A stretch of 64,000 bases of DNA from Leptospira abararensis (lineage in GTDB: Bacteria > Spirochaetota > Leptospiria > Leptospirales > Leptospiraceae): positions 1 through 64,000 of the forward strand of contig NZ_JAFFPR010000037.1 in assembly GCF_016918735.1 (NCBI RefSeq), given 5' to 3'. The number at the start of each line of letters is the position of its first letter. Within the stretch, counting starts at the first letter, position 1. This document shows positions 8,536 to 20,579 of the stretch, piece by piece. Made by a program: the position numbers and the translations under genes. The notes beneath the pieces are model-generated. The model had not been told where the DNA came from and did not search any database. It worked only from the letters and a program-made list of their open reading frames with translations.

Positions 8536-9625
8536 CTTACTCATCAAACTTGTCAGTGTCGCCAAAGGGATTGTTTTCCATTCCATCGAAGAAAACTTTT
8601 CAGACCATAATGAATTAGCATCTCCTTATCCTACAGCACTACTCTGCAACCATGTTTCGGAAGCTGATGTTGTTTCTCTCTCTATGGTTTATCCCAGACT
8701 CAATCCAAAAATCAAAATGATCATTCCTGCAAGAGAGGACATATTAAAACCTGGGTTCCTACAAAAAGAGTTTCGAGCCAAAGGAATCATCAAATGGATC
8801 TTTCAATTCATTGATGCTATAAAAATCATTCCTATTCTTTTGCGTTATATTGGTGCGGTTCCCATCAAACGACCATTTCGCGATAATGCTAGAGAACTCG
8901 TAAAATCTGGTGAGTTACGAGAGAAGGTAGATAGTGAATGGACAGAACTTGTTGCCAATATTAGAAGGGGCCGAAATTTGTTTATGTTTCCTGAAGGAAC
9001 CTACAGCCATGATGGTTTTCTAAACCAAATCAAACGAGGGGCCTTCTATATTAAATCAAAAATAGATAGTCTTCATTTTAATAGTTTCACTCTGACTTAC
9101 GATCACCTTTCTTACCAAAAAACAAAACTCTATATCAAATACGGTAAACCATTTCAAATTGATCCAGAACTGACAGCAGACCAAGTGACCCGACTTGTGG
9201 GTGAAAAACTGGGTAAAAACTATACGATCACCCTCGGAAATCTTACCTCTTATGTATTACTAAAATTTGGGAAAGAAACAAAAATCAAAAAACAACAATT
9301 AGTTGACCTTCTATTAAAACTGAAAAAACAAATTGAATCCACTTTTCCTGAAATCACCGTTGCTTCCGAACTGCGTAAGGAAAGTTTTCATATCCAACTC
9401 GAATCTATCTTTGAAAAACTAAAAAACTTCAAACTCATTGATTGGGAAGAGGAAACAATCCAAACAAAAGATATCCTTTATCATATCCCCAAGTCCCTTC
9501 ATAATTTAAAAAAGTCAAATATCGTTATGTATCACAGAAACCAACTCACTGCTCACCTAAATCATTTAGAAGAAGTTTGGAATGGAATCTTTACAAACCA
9601 AGGAGTTTTTCATGAAACCACTTAA
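8504..9625 (+). CDS. PlsC/LPLAT-type phospholipid acyltransferase family protein
   Basis: A 373-residue protein with glycerophosphate acyltransferase motifs: NHVSEAD (49-55, the HX4D catalytic pair His50/Asp55), VPIKRPFRDNA near 125, and FMFPEGTYSHDG around 160-171 (the acyl-acceptor EGT block). Family members transfer an acyl chain from acyl-CoA or acyl-ACP to lysophosphatidate or a related acceptor at the inner membrane. The region after about residue 220 is an unrecognised C-terminal extension with lysine-rich helices. That makes it longer than the usual 240-residue PlsC, so the acceptor is uncertain. AGGAAAGGGA precedes the ATG by about ten bases. A small lipoprotein gene overlaps its 3' end. 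Confidence 0.78.
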   Translation: MKPKKRTIPYDLLIKLVSVAKGIVFHSIEENFSDHNELASPYPTALLCNHVSEADVVSLSMVYPRLNPKIKMIIPAREDILKPGFLQKEFRAKGIIKWIFQFIDAIKIIPILLRYIGAVPIKRPFRDNARELVKSGELREKVDSEWTELVANIRRGRNLFMFPEGTYSHDGFLNQIKRGAFYIKSKIDSLHFNSFTLTYDHLSYQKTKLYIKYGKPFQIDPELTADQVTRLVGEKLGKNYTITLGNLTSYVLLKFGKETKIKKQQLVDLLLKLKKQIESTFPEITVASELRKESFHIQLESIFEKLKNFKLIDWEEETIQTKDILYHIPKSLHNLKKSNIVMYHRNQLTAHLNHLEEVWNGIFTNQGVFHETT

Positions 9626-9806
9626 ACCCATTCGTATTGTCCTTTTTTTAAGTTTATTTTTTCTGGGATGCGGAACCATCTCTCGTGGTTGTGCCAAATA
9701 TTTTGGTTATGACGAAGTTTGTGTGGATGGGGTCAAATACATCCAGTTCACTTCAGGTGCCAGTGTAAAATACAATCCCGATGGAACGATTGCCACTTGT
9801 CGCTAA
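9612..9806 (+). CDS. Small predicted lipoprotein
   Basis: A 64-residue protein starting at ATG 9612, preceded by AAGGAG ten bases upstream. This start is better than an in-frame ATG at 9582, which would put ten residues in front of the signal peptide. The basic N-terminus and hydrophobic core end in the lipobox LFFLGC, so it should be lipidated on that cysteine. The mature part is only about 45 residues with two more cysteines (in RGCAKYFG and DEVCVDG) and ends with ATC. Its last residues read like a short beta hairpin (VKYNPDGTIA). The gene overlaps the 3' end of the acyltransferase by 14 bp. No function is recognised. Confidence 0.7.
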   Translation: MKPLKPIRIVLFLSLFFLGCGTISRGCAKYFGYDEVCVDGVKYIQFTSGASVKYNPDGTIATCR

Positions 9807-9821
9807 AGTACTAAAGTAAGT

Positions 9822-10661
9822 TTAAACTGATCTTTTTTTGTCCAGGTTCTTTGCCACTTCCCAAAGTAGAATAGAGCCTGCACAGGATACATTCAGCGAA
9901 TTGACAACACCTAACATGGGGATGTTGACGATCGAATTACAAAGGGATTGTAAATGAACACTCATCCCTTTGGCTTCATTTCCAAGAATGATAAGAATTG
10001 GTGAATTTAAACTTTGGTCTCGTAAGGATTGGGAACCTTCTGAATCGGTTCCTATTACCTTTAACCCACACCTTTCCTTTTCATTTTTTAAGAAAAATTC
10101 CAATTGAGAAACTGATTCCAGAAAAATCAATTTTGTATGAAATACACTTCCGAGGCTTGCTCGAATCACTTTCGGATCATAAACATCAATGGAATGCCCC
10201 AAAACAAAAATGGCATCCACTTGGAAGGCATCGGCTGAGCGCAAAAGGGAACCAAAATTTCCCAAATCACTGGGCCGATCAAAAAGTACATAAAATGGCA
10301 TCTGTTTTTTTAAAGAAATAAGTTCCGTCAAGGAATGAGTATGGATTTTTGCTGTGACAATCAACTCAGAAGGATTTTCCTTTTCTGAAAGTTCCGCATA
10401 CAAATCAGGTGCCATCTCAAATTGTTTTGCTTTGCTAAATTTCTTTAAGACTGAAACCGCCCAGTGGGACAAGGGCACACCATCCCGATACAAGATGCGT
10501 GTGACCTCCCAACCTGCCTCTATCAATTGTTTGATGCCCTCTGTCCCCTCTACAAAAACTTCCTTTTCTTGGCTTCGTTTGGAACGGTTTGTTCGAAGAG
10601 CCAATAAAATCTGAAACTCTGCATTCTTAACACTGATTTTTAGAGGTCGTTTATATCCCAT
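9822..10661 (-). CDS. TrmH/SpoU-family RNA 2'-O-methyltransferase
   Basis: A 279-residue SPOUT methyltransferase. The N-terminal part (to about 110) resembles the substrate-binding domain of rRNA/tRNA 2'-O-methylases, with VFVEGTEGIKQLIEAGW. The C-terminal trefoil-knot domain shows motif 1 (RPSDLGNFGSLLRSADAF), motif 2 (ILGNEAKGM) and motif 3 (IPMLGVVNSLNVSCAGSI), which bind S-adenosylmethionine. The target RNA position cannot be told from sequence. It ends 16 bp from the convergent lipoprotein gene and starts 8 bp after the fadH-like gene, so it is probably cotranscribed with it. Confidence 0.88.
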   Translation of the reverse strand: MGYKRPLKISVKNAEFQILLALRTNRSKRSQEKEVFVEGTEGIKQLIEAGWEVTRILYRDGVPLSHWAVSVLKKFSKAKQFEMAPDLYAELSEKENPSELIVTAKIHTHSLTELISLKKQMPFYVLFDRPSDLGNFGSLLRSADAFQVDAIFVLGHSIDVYDPKVIRASLGSVFHTKLIFLESVSQLEFFLKNEKERCGLKVIGTDSEGSQSLRDQSLNSPILIILGNEAKGMSVHLQSLCNSIVNIPMLGVVNSLNVSCAGSILLWEVAKNLDKKRSV

Positions 10662-10669
10662 AACAAAGG

Positions 10670-12688
<2,019 letters not shown>

Positions 12689-12764
12689 CTACAAAAATAG
12701 AAAATGGAAGTTTTTGGCAAGATTTACTTGCAATTTAAGCGAAGAACAGGTATAACAATCCCCT

Positions 12765-13181
12765 GTGGAACTTGTGACAGAGAATCAAAAAACAAAAAAT
12801 GCCATCCTTTTTGTAGATGATGAATCCATTATCTTGATGAGCATGAAGTCGCAAGTAAAACAACATTTCGGCGAAAAGTACAAATATCTTACCGCTGACA
12901 ATGCAAAGGAAGCTTGGGATCTCTTGCAAGAATTAGAAGAAGAAGGTAACTCTGTTTCAATCATCATCTCTGATTGGTCAATGCCTGGGATGAATGGTGA
13001 TGAGTTTCTAAGAAAGGTTCATAAGTCCTATCCTAATATTGAAAAAGTAATCATCACTGGATTTGCAGACCAAAAGTCAGTCGAAGATCTCAATTCAGAA
13101 ATTGGCCCTATCTCTTGCTTAAAAAAACCTTGGGATGAAGAAGAACTGATCTCCACAATTTCCAATGCCATGCACAATTAA
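12765..13181 (+). CDS. Stand-alone response regulator receiver protein
   Basis: A 138-residue single REC domain without an output domain. The acidic pocket is Asp18/Asp19 (FVDDES), the phosphoacceptor is Asp70 (ISDWSMPGMNG), the switch Thr98 is in VIITGF, and the conserved lysine is in CLKKPWDEEE. KPWD is common in receivers of the RpfG/HupR style. Translation starts at GTG 12765; GTG 12774 is possible. Its 3' end overlaps by 4 bp the 3' end of a large PAS histidine kinase on the other strand. That makes the kinase a plausible partner, with output through protein contact rather than DNA binding. Confidence 0.88.
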   Translation: MELVTENQKTKNAILFVDDESIILMSMKSQVKQHFGEKYKYLTADNAKEAWDLLQELEEEGNSVSIIISDWSMPGMNGDEFLRKVHKSYPNIEKVIITGFADQKSVEDLNSEIGPISCLKKPWDEEELISTISNAMHN

Positions 13182-15865
13182 CTGTGTTTGGGTAGGAAGA
13201 TATAAAAAATAGTTTTACCAGGAACAGAACTCAGTTCGATCCGTCCACCATGACGTTTGACAATTTTACTCACTATGTCGAGACCAAGCCCACTCCCTTC
13301 CCCAGGAGCTTTGGTTGTAAAAAAAGGCTCAAAAATTTTAGATTGTATCTCTTCTGGAATTCCTGGACCGGAATCCTTTAAAGAAACTAAAACGTCCTCT
13401 CCCCGATCTTTTACTGCAATTTCCAAATTACCAACAAAAGACATGGCTTGTAAGGAATTATAAATTAAGTTAGTCCATACATGCAACAAATCATCCGGAT
13501 AACATTCAATAGGTGCCACTTCATCAAAATCTTTTACTAAGTTTATTCCGCGTTTTAATTGGTTTTGATAAATGGTGAGAACTGTTTCGATTGTGTCTTG
13601 AATCGAAGCTTTGTTTTTTTTGCCAGTGGCATCAAAACGAGAAAAATTCTTCAATGCATACATGATTTTGGAAATTCGATCCACAGCCAGTTGGATGGAT
13701 CTTGTGTTCCTTCTAAATTGGATTTCCAAAGCTAAATAGTCTAAAAATACCTTTATATAATGCGATTGGAATAGCGGTAAATAATTTGGATCTATCTCTC
13801 CAATCCCTAACTCTACCCAAGCTTCAGCAAAATCTTCAGCAGGACCAACTTCATAACCATGGGCCAAAAACACTTCTTTGTTTCTTTTCTTACGAAGTCG
13901 TTCTTCTTTTCCTGTATAAAATTCAATCGGTTGGTCTAAGTTTGCAAGGATTGTTTTTACAATCTTCTGCTCTGGGACTGAGACAGAGAGAATCGCCTCC
14001 CGAAACAATTGAGAGGCAAGTCCATAACGTTTTTGCCAATCTAACATATTTTGGTTGGAAGCCTTTACTGCTCCAATTGGATTATTAATTTCATGAGCGA
14101 TCCCTGCTATTAACTGACCTAAGGCGGCAAGTTTTTCCGATTGAATCAACTGTTCTTGAGTTCGTTTTAAATTTTCGAAAGCAACTTCCAATTCCAACTT
14201 TTGTTTTTCGATGAGTTTGTTTTTATCTCGAATTTCTGAATTAATAAGACGTAACCTTTCCACTTCTTTTAATGGAGTTAAATCAAAGATGCTGTAACCT
14301 ATGGAATGGGTATCTTTATATAAAAATCGTTTTACAGATACAAGGGCAGGAAACAAATCCCCATTTTTCTTTTTACAAACAATTTCTAAAGAGTCATTTG
14401 CATTCAAACGAATCGATTTACGGATTTTACGAAGGGTTTCTGCGGTTAATAGGTTACGAATTTTTAATTTCGGAACGTCCGCCAATTCGTATCCAAACAA
14501 CCTTTGGAAGGCAAAATTGGAATCTTTTACTGTTAACCCATTTTCATCAAAAATAAGGAAAGCTTCTGTGGAAAATTGGTAGAATGCTTCAAAACGTTCA
14601 TCGGATTTGCGGAGTGCCTCTTCACTTAACTTGATTTCGGTGATGTCCAAAACAGTACCCATAAGAACCAATGGTTTACCTTCCTTGGAACGAGTGAGTT
14701 TCCCCCGAGCTTCAACCCAATGTAATTTACCATCGGAATGATTGATACGATTCCGAATCCGATACTCCGAACGATTTAAATCACCCATTAAAAGATTTGT
14801 TTCATTTGATAACAATTCCCAGTCTTCTTTATATGTTAATTCGATGAATTTTTCTTCGGTAACTTCAAAATTCGCACCGGGAAATCCATAGATGTTATAG
14901 GTTTGAGGAGACCAATAGATGGTTCTTGATCCAATGTCCCAACTCCAAATCCCCATCTTGGCCGCATCCAGTGCCAAAACCAATCGCGATTCTGATTCCC
15001 GAAGTGCTAGGCTTGCTTCCATTTGTTTGGTTCTGTTGATCATGGCACCAAACATCCGATAGGCCTCTCCCTTATCGTCATACAAAAATATACCGTTATC
15101 TTCTATGTAAACGTAGTCATTCGATTTAGTTTTGTATCGATATTCTACAGAAAATTTTCTGCGATTTGCAAGTGCTTCATCAAACACTTGCAATGTAATT
15201 TCTCTATCATCAGGATGAATTGCATTCGACCATAGTTCGTATCCAAATTGTTGGTATTCACTCGGTGAATATCCAGTGATTTCTTGTATGGCCCCCCCCC
15301 AAAGATTTTCACCTGTTTTTATGTCCAAATCATAAACCATACTCAACGACAATTCTGTGATGGTTCGGTACTTGATTTCGTTATACTCAAGTGCTTTTTG
15401 TTTTAAAACATTTTCTGTTATGTCTGTGATAAGAAATACAAGGAAAGAAATTTCACCGCGTTGGTTGAAAACTGGAGAACCATTGATCGATAGATATTTT
15501 TTATTTCCTGCGGAATCTTCAATAGAATGCCGAATGTCCGTGACTGGTTTTTGCGTTTTTAAAATGATATTAAAGGGTTGGTCTTCTTCTCTCCAAGGTC
15601 CACCATCAACCGATGTATTTTTCCACTCGGGGGCATCATAGGTTCTTGTCAAAATGTCATTTAGTTTGATTCCAAGAACAGACTCGGATGCCGGGTTGGC
15701 ATACAGAATCTGGCCCAATGGATTGAGCACCATCATGGCAGTGGAACTGACATTCATTATGGTTGTCAAAAGCTCAGCTTCGACAAACTTCTCATCTGCA
15801 GAAAGACGACGACCTTCCGGTTTTCCTTTATCCTTTGAATCGCCCTTTCCTAACGTAGAATCCAC
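13178..15865 (-). CDS. Multi-PAS hybrid-type sensor histidine kinase with an insertion in the DHp domain
   Basis: An 895-residue cytoplasmic kinase with no membrane helix. Four PAS/PAC units follow one another (about 30-155, 160-285, 290-415 and 425-540), then a coiled coil (545-580). The phosphoacceptor His590 is in GIAHEINNP, and the ATPase domain holds LIYNSLQAM (N box), DSGPGIPEE (G1), FEPFFTTK (F box) and GSGLGL (G2). Between the two DHp helices there are roughly 130 residues instead of about 45; the extra piece includes [13 protein letters not shown]. The same arrangement occurs in the kinase at 57124-58788. An uninterrupted run of nine G (coding strand) near codon 190 could cause phase variation. 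Confidence 0.9.
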   Translation of the reverse strand: MDSTLGKGDSKDKGKPEGRRLSADEKFVEAELLTTIMNVSSTAMMVLNPLGQILYANPASESVLGIKLNDILTRTYDAPEWKNTSVDGGPWREEDQPFNIILKTQKPVTDIRHSIEDSAGNKKYLSINGSPVFNQRGEISFLVFLITDITENVLKQKALEYNEIKYRTITELSLSMVYDLDIKTGENLWGGAIQEITGYSPSEYQQFGYELWSNAIHPDDREITLQVFDEALANRRKFSVEYRYKTKSNDYVYIEDNGIFLYDDKGEAYRMFGAMINRTKQMEASLALRESESRLVLALDAAKMGIWSWDIGSRTIYWSPQTYNIYGFPGANFEVTEEKFIELTYKEDWELLSNETNLLMGDLNRSEYRIRNRINHSDGKLHWVEARGKLTRSKEGKPLVLMGTVLDITEIKLSEEALRKSDERFEAFYQFSTEAFLIFDENGLTVKDSNFAFQRLFGYELADVPKLKIRNLLTAETLRKIRKSIRLNANDSLEIVCKKKNGDLFPALVSVKRFLYKDTHSIGYSIFDLTPLKEVERLRLINSEIRDKNKLIEKQKLELEVAFENLKRTQEQLIQSEKLAALGQLIAGIAHEINNPIGAVKASNQNMLDWQKRYGLASQLFREAILSVSVPEQKIVKTILANLDQPIEFYTGKEERLRKKRNKEVFLAHGYEVGPAEDFAEAWVELGIGEIDPNYLPLFQSHYIKVFLDYLALEIQFRRNTRSIQLAVDRISKIMYALKNFSRFDATGKKNKASIQDTIETVLTIYQNQLKRGINLVKDFDEVAPIECYPDDLLHVWTNLIYNSLQAMSFVGNLEIAVKDRGEDVLVSLKDSGPGIPEEIQSKIFEPFFTTKAPGEGSGLGLDIVSKIVKRHGGRIELSSVPGKTIFYIFLPKHS
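15292..15300. repeat. Nine-base C/G homopolymer inside the PAS kinase gene
   Basis: Nine consecutive C on the plus strand correspond to G9 on the coding strand of the large PAS kinase. They encode Trp-Gly-Gly-Ala around codon 190, inside the second PAS unit. It is the longest G/C homopolymer I noticed in the window. Loss or gain of one base would truncate the kinase after fewer than a quarter of its residues. The tract could be a slipped-strand phase-variation switch or only a sequencing-sensitive spot. Confidence 0.8.
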
Positions 15866-15877
15866 TCCCCAATAGAC

Positions 15878-16636
15878 TTATTTTTTTAAAGAATCCAATT
15901 TAGTAGCTTCGATTTTTTGGTAAATTGGAAGGATGATAAACAAAAACCGATCCAAAACTTGGATGAAACGGAAAAGAAGCGACGGATAAACTTCTTTAGC
16001 ATTTGACTCAATCCCACTCACTACTTTTTTCGCAACCGTCTCCGCGGATTGGCTCGGGAAGGGAACTGGAACCTTCTTCCCTGCTGCATCAAAGAACTGT
16101 GTTCTTGTAGCAATTGGATAAACAACCATCACTCGGTTTCCCGGTTTTAACTCAAACCGATAGGCATCGATAAAAGAACGAACGGCCGCTTTGGTCGAAG
16201 AATACTGGGCATAACCGGGGAGTGCCAAATGACTCATCGCGGATGCTGTTACGATAAACAAAAAAGGTTCTTTTCTTGTGAGATTTAATGTAGTTAGACA
16301 ATACAAGGGTGAATATACATTCGTACGATAGATCCGATCAATGCGATCCCAATCGGGAGCACCAATGACTTCATAATAAGCAAACCCTGCATTTGCATAA
16401 AAAATGTCGATTCCGCCCAATTTTTTATCTGCATCTTTAAATAATTTATCCAAACTTTCTTTTTTGGATACGTCGCATTTGTAAGGGATAACGTTTGGGT
16501 GAACCAGAATGTTCTTTTCATTTAGATCGCAGGCAAGAACCTTCACACCTTCATGCTTTAACACTTGCAACATGGTCTCTTTTCCGATTCCGGAGCCTGC
16601 ACCGGTAATCACGATTCGTTTATTTTTTAGTTCCAT
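15878..16636 (-). CDS. Short-chain dehydrogenase/reductase
   Basis: A 252-residue classical SDR. The NAD(P) motif TGAGSGIG is at 11-18, NAG at 82-84, the catalytic serine region TASAMS at 130-135, and the YxxxK pair is Tyr145/Lys149 (GYAQYSSTKAAV). Asp37 in ACDLNE, at the end of the second beta strand, favours NAD over NADP. A hydrophobic segment near the C-terminus (FRFIQVLDRFLFIILPIY) could anchor it to the membrane, as in some lipid-acting SDRs. The substrate is unknown. It lies 12 bp upstream of the PAS kinase on the same strand. Confidence 0.85.
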   Translation of the reverse strand: MELKNKRIVITGAGSGIGKETMLQVLKHEGVKVLACDLNEKNILVHPNVIPYKCDVSKKESLDKLFKDADKKLGGIDIFYANAGFAYYEVIGAPDWDRIDRIYRTNVYSPLYCLTTLNLTRKEPFLFIVTASAMSHLALPGYAQYSSTKAAVRSFIDAYRFELKPGNRVMVVYPIATRTQFFDAAGKKVPVPFPSQSAETVAKKVVSGIESNAKEVYPSLLFRFIQVLDRFLFIILPIYQKIEATKLDSLKK

Positions 16637-16771
16637 GGGTGAAACCTAAATAGGAGAGATTCGGAATAAAGTTCTTTTTAATAAGACATCTAACTTTTTT
16701 GGAATATTTCTATAAAAAATCTTTACTGAGTCTATTTTACCTTTAGTCTTTGTCTCCCCAGGGGAATCCAT

Positions 16772-19072
16772 ATGAGTAGCTTTTTTGATCTTATTTTCAA
16801 GTTCTTCTATAAATATATTTCCTATAGTTTTGCCATCGTCTTTTTCTCACTCCTAGGTGCATTTTTTGGGGCCTTTTACGCATACTTTTTCGGATCTGCT
16901 CTCATCCCTGAATTTACTGCAGAAAACCATCCTCAGGTGGTTTTGGTCTTCGTAATTACCACAGCTCTAGCCGCCATTGGCCATAGTGTTGAGTTTGGTA
17001 TCCTAGCCCCTTTTGGTTTTCTTGGCTTTCGGTCGGATACAAAAAAACTCAATGCAAACTTAAAACCGAACGAAACCATCCGGCATAAGGATATTTTGGA
17101 ATTAGAGAATCTACTCAATTCTATTATTGATTTTCCCAAAGAAAATATGTTTGCTGCAGTGCGTTATGCGTCCTTTGTTTTTATCTCCGTATTGATTACC
17201 CATGTGGCCAACAAACATCCGTTTTATGAATTGTCCCTAATTTTTATTGGATGGCTTGCGGCCGTTTTTGTTTACGGAGGATTTTCTTATATCATCTCCG
17301 ATTATTTCACTGGAGCAAAACGAGTCGAAATCAAAAAAATTCTCTCTTACCGTGATGTCACCATTCACAAAAACCATGGAATCATGAGCCTAAAAGGTAA
17401 GTTTATTTTTCTTCTGATTCTCATATTACTTTCCTTAAGTGTCCTTGCAGTCTTTATTTCTCTTGGGAATGCTAGCCTTATCAAAATTTCCACATTCATT
17501 ACCATGACTTTTTTTGAAGCAGTCATACTAATCTTTATGTTTTTCCAATCGATCAATTTAACTTTAGAACAAATCAACGAATCGGCAAATAGTTTGGCGA
17601 GTGGAGGAAGAGGATCACTCCCCATCCTCTCCATTGACAAAGAGTTTATTCAATTTGCAGAAAATTTCGAAAAGGCCACGAGAGAAGTAGGAAGGATAAG
17701 GGAAAACTTACAAGAATTAGTTGAAGCAAAAACCTCCGAGTTAAGAAACAGCTTAGAGACAGTAGAATTCTTAAAAAAACAACAAGATGGAGATTATTTT
17801 CTTACTTCCTTACTCATTAAACCCTTAAGCCTAAACAAAACACTCGGTGCAAATGTAAAAACAGATTTTTTTATTAAACAAAAGAAAACCTTTACCTTCC
17901 ATGGAAGAGAAAATGAAATTGGAGGGGATATTTGTATTACGAGAACCGTCCCTTTGCGTGGGAAAGATTATACATTTTTTCTCAATGCTGATGCGATGGG
18001 AAAATCTTTACAAGGAGCCGGTGGAGTTTTGGTACTTGGTGCGGCCGTTCAATCCATATTAGAGAGGTCTTTGGCGGTCCAATCCGTCAAACTACTTTAT
18101 GCGGAACGATGGATTAAAAATGCCTACCAAGAACTCCATCATATTTTTGAAAGTTTCGACTGTTCCATGTTAGTTTCTATGGTAATGGGCCTAATTGATG
18201 ATGAAACAGGCCTTGTTTATTACCTAAATGCAGAACATCCCTGGTCCGTTTTATTTAGAAATGGCAAAGCGGAATTTATAAAAAACAATTCGGAACTTAG
18301 AAAACTGGGAACTCCCGTTAAAGACAATTCCTTGGAAATATCCACCTTACAATTGCAGCCGGGAGATGTTATGGTTTTGGGTTCGGATGGTCGTGATGAC
18401 ATTGAATTTGTGACAGAAACGGACTTTCGAAAAATCAACAATGATGAAGAATTATTTTTACAACATGTCGAAACTGGGAAAGGAGATCTAAAATCGATAT
18501 ACCAGTCCATTTTGGGAACAGGCGAACTAACAGATGATTTGAGTTTAATGCGAATTTCTTATAAAGAACACCAATCCCTTCCTCCAAGGTCCATCCGAAA
18601 AGAATCCTATGAACTAATGAGAAAGGCAAGATCCCATATAAAAGAAAATCTTTTAGAAAATGCAAAAGACAATTTATTAGAAGCAAACAAAATCAATCCA
18701 GAAAACCAAGAGATCTTAAGAGCACTTTTGCGCCTTCTTGTACGAATGAAAGACTATCAATTAGCTTCTGAAAAATTTAACACATATATAGAGGAATTTC
18801 CTGGGGATACAGATCTTATTTATTTGGCTTCTTTTACTTACAAACAAACCAAAGAATATGGAAAGGCCATCGATATGGCGGAGAGGATTCGATTACGTAA
18901 TCCAGGCCATTTATCTAACCTTCTACATCTCGTACAACTGTATCTTTTAGTAGGCAATTTGCCTAAAGCAGAGAAAACTTTGGGGCTAACTTCTTTTCTG
19001 ACCGCCGATTCTAAACGAGTGGATGCTTTACGGATGCAAATTGAAGATATAAGAAAGAAAGTAGTTGATTAA
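16772..19072 (+). CDS. Membrane SpoIIE-family PP2C phosphatase with C-terminal TPR repeats
   Basis: A 766-residue signalling protein. About six hydrophobic helices occupy residues 10-255, followed by a HAMP-like linker (INESANSLASGGRG) and a coiled coil (305-345). A PP2C/SpoIIE serine phosphatase domain spans about 360-590, with metal-binding sites in GGDICIT, LNADAMGKSLQGAGG, GSDGRDD and GELTDDLSL. Residues 605-765 form TPR-like helical repeats, probably for protein contacts. Such phosphatases commonly dephosphorylate anti-anti-sigma factors in partner-switching systems, but no STAS or RsbW-like gene is adjacent. AGGGGAA stands seven bases before the ATG. Confidence 0.87.
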   Translation: MSSFFDLIFKFFYKYISYSFAIVFFSLLGAFFGAFYAYFFGSALIPEFTAENHPQVVLVFVITTALAAIGHSVEFGILAPFGFLGFRSDTKKLNANLKPNETIRHKDILELENLLNSIIDFPKENMFAAVRYASFVFISVLITHVANKHPFYELSLIFIGWLAAVFVYGGFSYIISDYFTGAKRVEIKKILSYRDVTIHKNHGIMSLKGKFIFLLILILLSLSVLAVFISLGNASLIKISTFITMTFFEAVILIFMFFQSINLTLEQINESANSLASGGRGSLPILSIDKEFIQFAENFEKATREVGRIRENLQELVEAKTSELRNSLETVEFLKKQQDGDYFLTSLLIKPLSLNKTLGANVKTDFFIKQKKTFTFHGRENEIGGDICITRTVPLRGKDYTFFLNADAMGKSLQGAGGVLVLGAAVQSILERSLAVQSVKLLYAERWIKNAYQELHHIFESFDCSMLVSMVMGLIDDETGLVYYLNAEHPWSVLFRNGKAEFIKNNSELRKLGTPVKDNSLEISTLQLQPGDVMVLGSDGRDDIEFVTETDFRKINNDEELFLQHVETGKGDLKSIYQSILGTGELTDDLSLMRISYKEHQSLPPRSIRKESYELMRKARSHIKENLLENAKDNLLEANKINPENQEILRALLRLLVRMKDYQLASEKFNTYIEEFPGDTDLIYLASFTYKQTKEYGKAIDMAERIRLRNPGHLSNLLHLVQLYLLVGNLPKAEKTLGLTSFLTADSKRVDALRMQIEDIRKKVVD

Positions 19073-19124
19073 ATTAAATCGAAGTTAGACGTTTTGTCAT
19101 CTCTACCCTTTGCGATATTAATCA

Positions 19125-20531
19125 ATGTTATTGAAAGAAAGAACTCTATGTTTTTTTTTGATTGTTTTTGTCTCATTTTCCTGTCGAAGATCAGACTTGA
19201 GTAACCTTTGCGATCCGAAAGCAGATGATTACCTAGAAAGCCTACTCATACGTTATATAAATTTTGACGAAACCGAACACTGTGGCGTAGTTTTAAAGGT
19301 GACCCCTCCTTCTTATTTGATCTGTCCTCCTCTTATCCCCCAAATAAACGGGACATTCTTTCTCGAAAATTTTGAAACCGATGGAAATAGGCTTAGTTTC
19401 TCTTCAAATCCACCTCTTCCTGCTGGTATTTCTTTTTCGCCATTTTCTGCTTCACTCCAAGGAAGTTATTTTGGATGGAAAGCCAACCGACAAGAATTTA
19501 CCATCACCGCCAGTAACCCAAAAGGTTCTGCCAGTTGTACCTACAAACCTACTTGGATGGGCAAACCCCCCTTCAAAACGAATAGCACCATTTGTTACGA
19601 TGGAGCAAATAACCCAGATCCAGGTTGTACAAATATTCCAGGGCAAGATGGGCAATTGCAGAAAGGATTAACCCAAAGTTTTAGCGGCCCCTCCTTTGTG
19701 GCGGGGGTAGAAATCACAACCGACTTAAATACGGGACTCATTTGGACTAGCTGCCAAATAGGAAAAGCTGGAACAGGGTGTCCAACCGTCGGGATGACTA
19801 CGTTTGCCTTTGCCGATGCACGAACCGAATGTGCGAACCTAAATTCTGGATCTGGATTTGCTAACCGCACGGACTGGCGCGTTCCCGAAATGGAAGAATA
19901 CGCAAGTACTTTTGATTATTCCCTAGCAAATCCTTCCATCAACCAAACTTATTTTCCGGCGACAGATAATTTCAATTTTAAAAGTAATACTTCCAATGCT
20001 GCTGCAACGGCAGCATTCTATCCCACTTTTATAGAGTCCTCGATTGGAACAGGTATTTATAGTGATATGCACCATCTACGTTGTGTCTCCAATGGCCCTC
20101 GCACTACCGCCAAACGATTGTATGATAATGGAAATGGTACGATTACAGACCTGGACACTTCTTTAGTTTGGCAAAGATGTACAGCCGGGCAAACAAACTT
20201 AACTACTTGCACAGGGGGAACGGATCTCATCACCACTTGGGCTAGTGCTATTAACTATTGCCAAGGTTTAAATCTAGCGGGGAAAATATGGAGATTGCCC
20301 AATGTCAGTGAACTTCGAAGTCTCTTAGATTATTACATCAGTTTTGGAAACCCCGGATTTGATCCTATCTACTTTCCTAATACTGTTTCCTCAAACTTTT
20401 GGACATCTACAACATCTCCTTTGGGTGCAGCCGCCAATGCTTACATAGTGCATTTCGGAAGTTCCAGCGGTGGACCTGATGTAAAGTCAAACAATACGAC
20501 CAATAGAACTCGTTGTGTAACAGATTTTTAA
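19125..20531 (+). CDS. DUF1566-repeat lipoprotein
   Basis: A 468-residue predicted lipoprotein. The signal peptide ends at VSFSC (Cys20). A cysteine-bearing N-terminal module follows, with NLCD near 27 and ETEHCG near 50. Residues 60-150 look like an immunoglobulin-like or putative Ig domain (LPAGISFSPFSASLQGSYFG). Two DUF1566 units come next: TGLIWTSCQIGKAG...TDWRVPEMEEY and TSLVWQRCTAGQT...WRLPNVSELRSLLDYY. DUF1566 domains are Lcl-like modules of surface proteins, and Leptospira has many such lipoproteins. The N-terminal module is shared with the lipoprotein at 23065-24324. Its role is probably at the cell surface; the ligand is unknown. Confidence 0.85.
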   Translation: MLLKERTLCFFLIVFVSFSCRRSDLSNLCDPKADDYLESLLIRYINFDETEHCGVVLKVTPPSYLICPPLIPQINGTFFLENFETDGNRLSFSSNPPLPAGISFSPFSASLQGSYFGWKANRQEFTITASNPKGSASCTYKPTWMGKPPFKTNSTICYDGANNPDPGCTNIPGQDGQLQKGLTQSFSGPSFVAGVEITTDLNTGLIWTSCQIGKAGTGCPTVGMTTFAFADARTECANLNSGSGFANRTDWRVPEMEEYASTFDYSLANPSINQTYFPATDNFNFKSNTSNAAATAAFYPTFIESSIGTGIYSDMHHLRCVSNGPRTTAKRLYDNGNGTITDLDTSLVWQRCTAGQTNLTTCTGGTDLITTWASAINYCQGLNLAGKIWRLPNVSELRSLLDYYISFGNPGFDPIYFPNTVSSNFWTSTTSPLGAAANAYIVHFGSSSGGPDVKSNNTTNRTRCVTDF

Positions 20532-20579
20532 GGTTTGGCGAAAAAAACTAAAATCAGAAAGTAGAATTCTCAAATAAAT

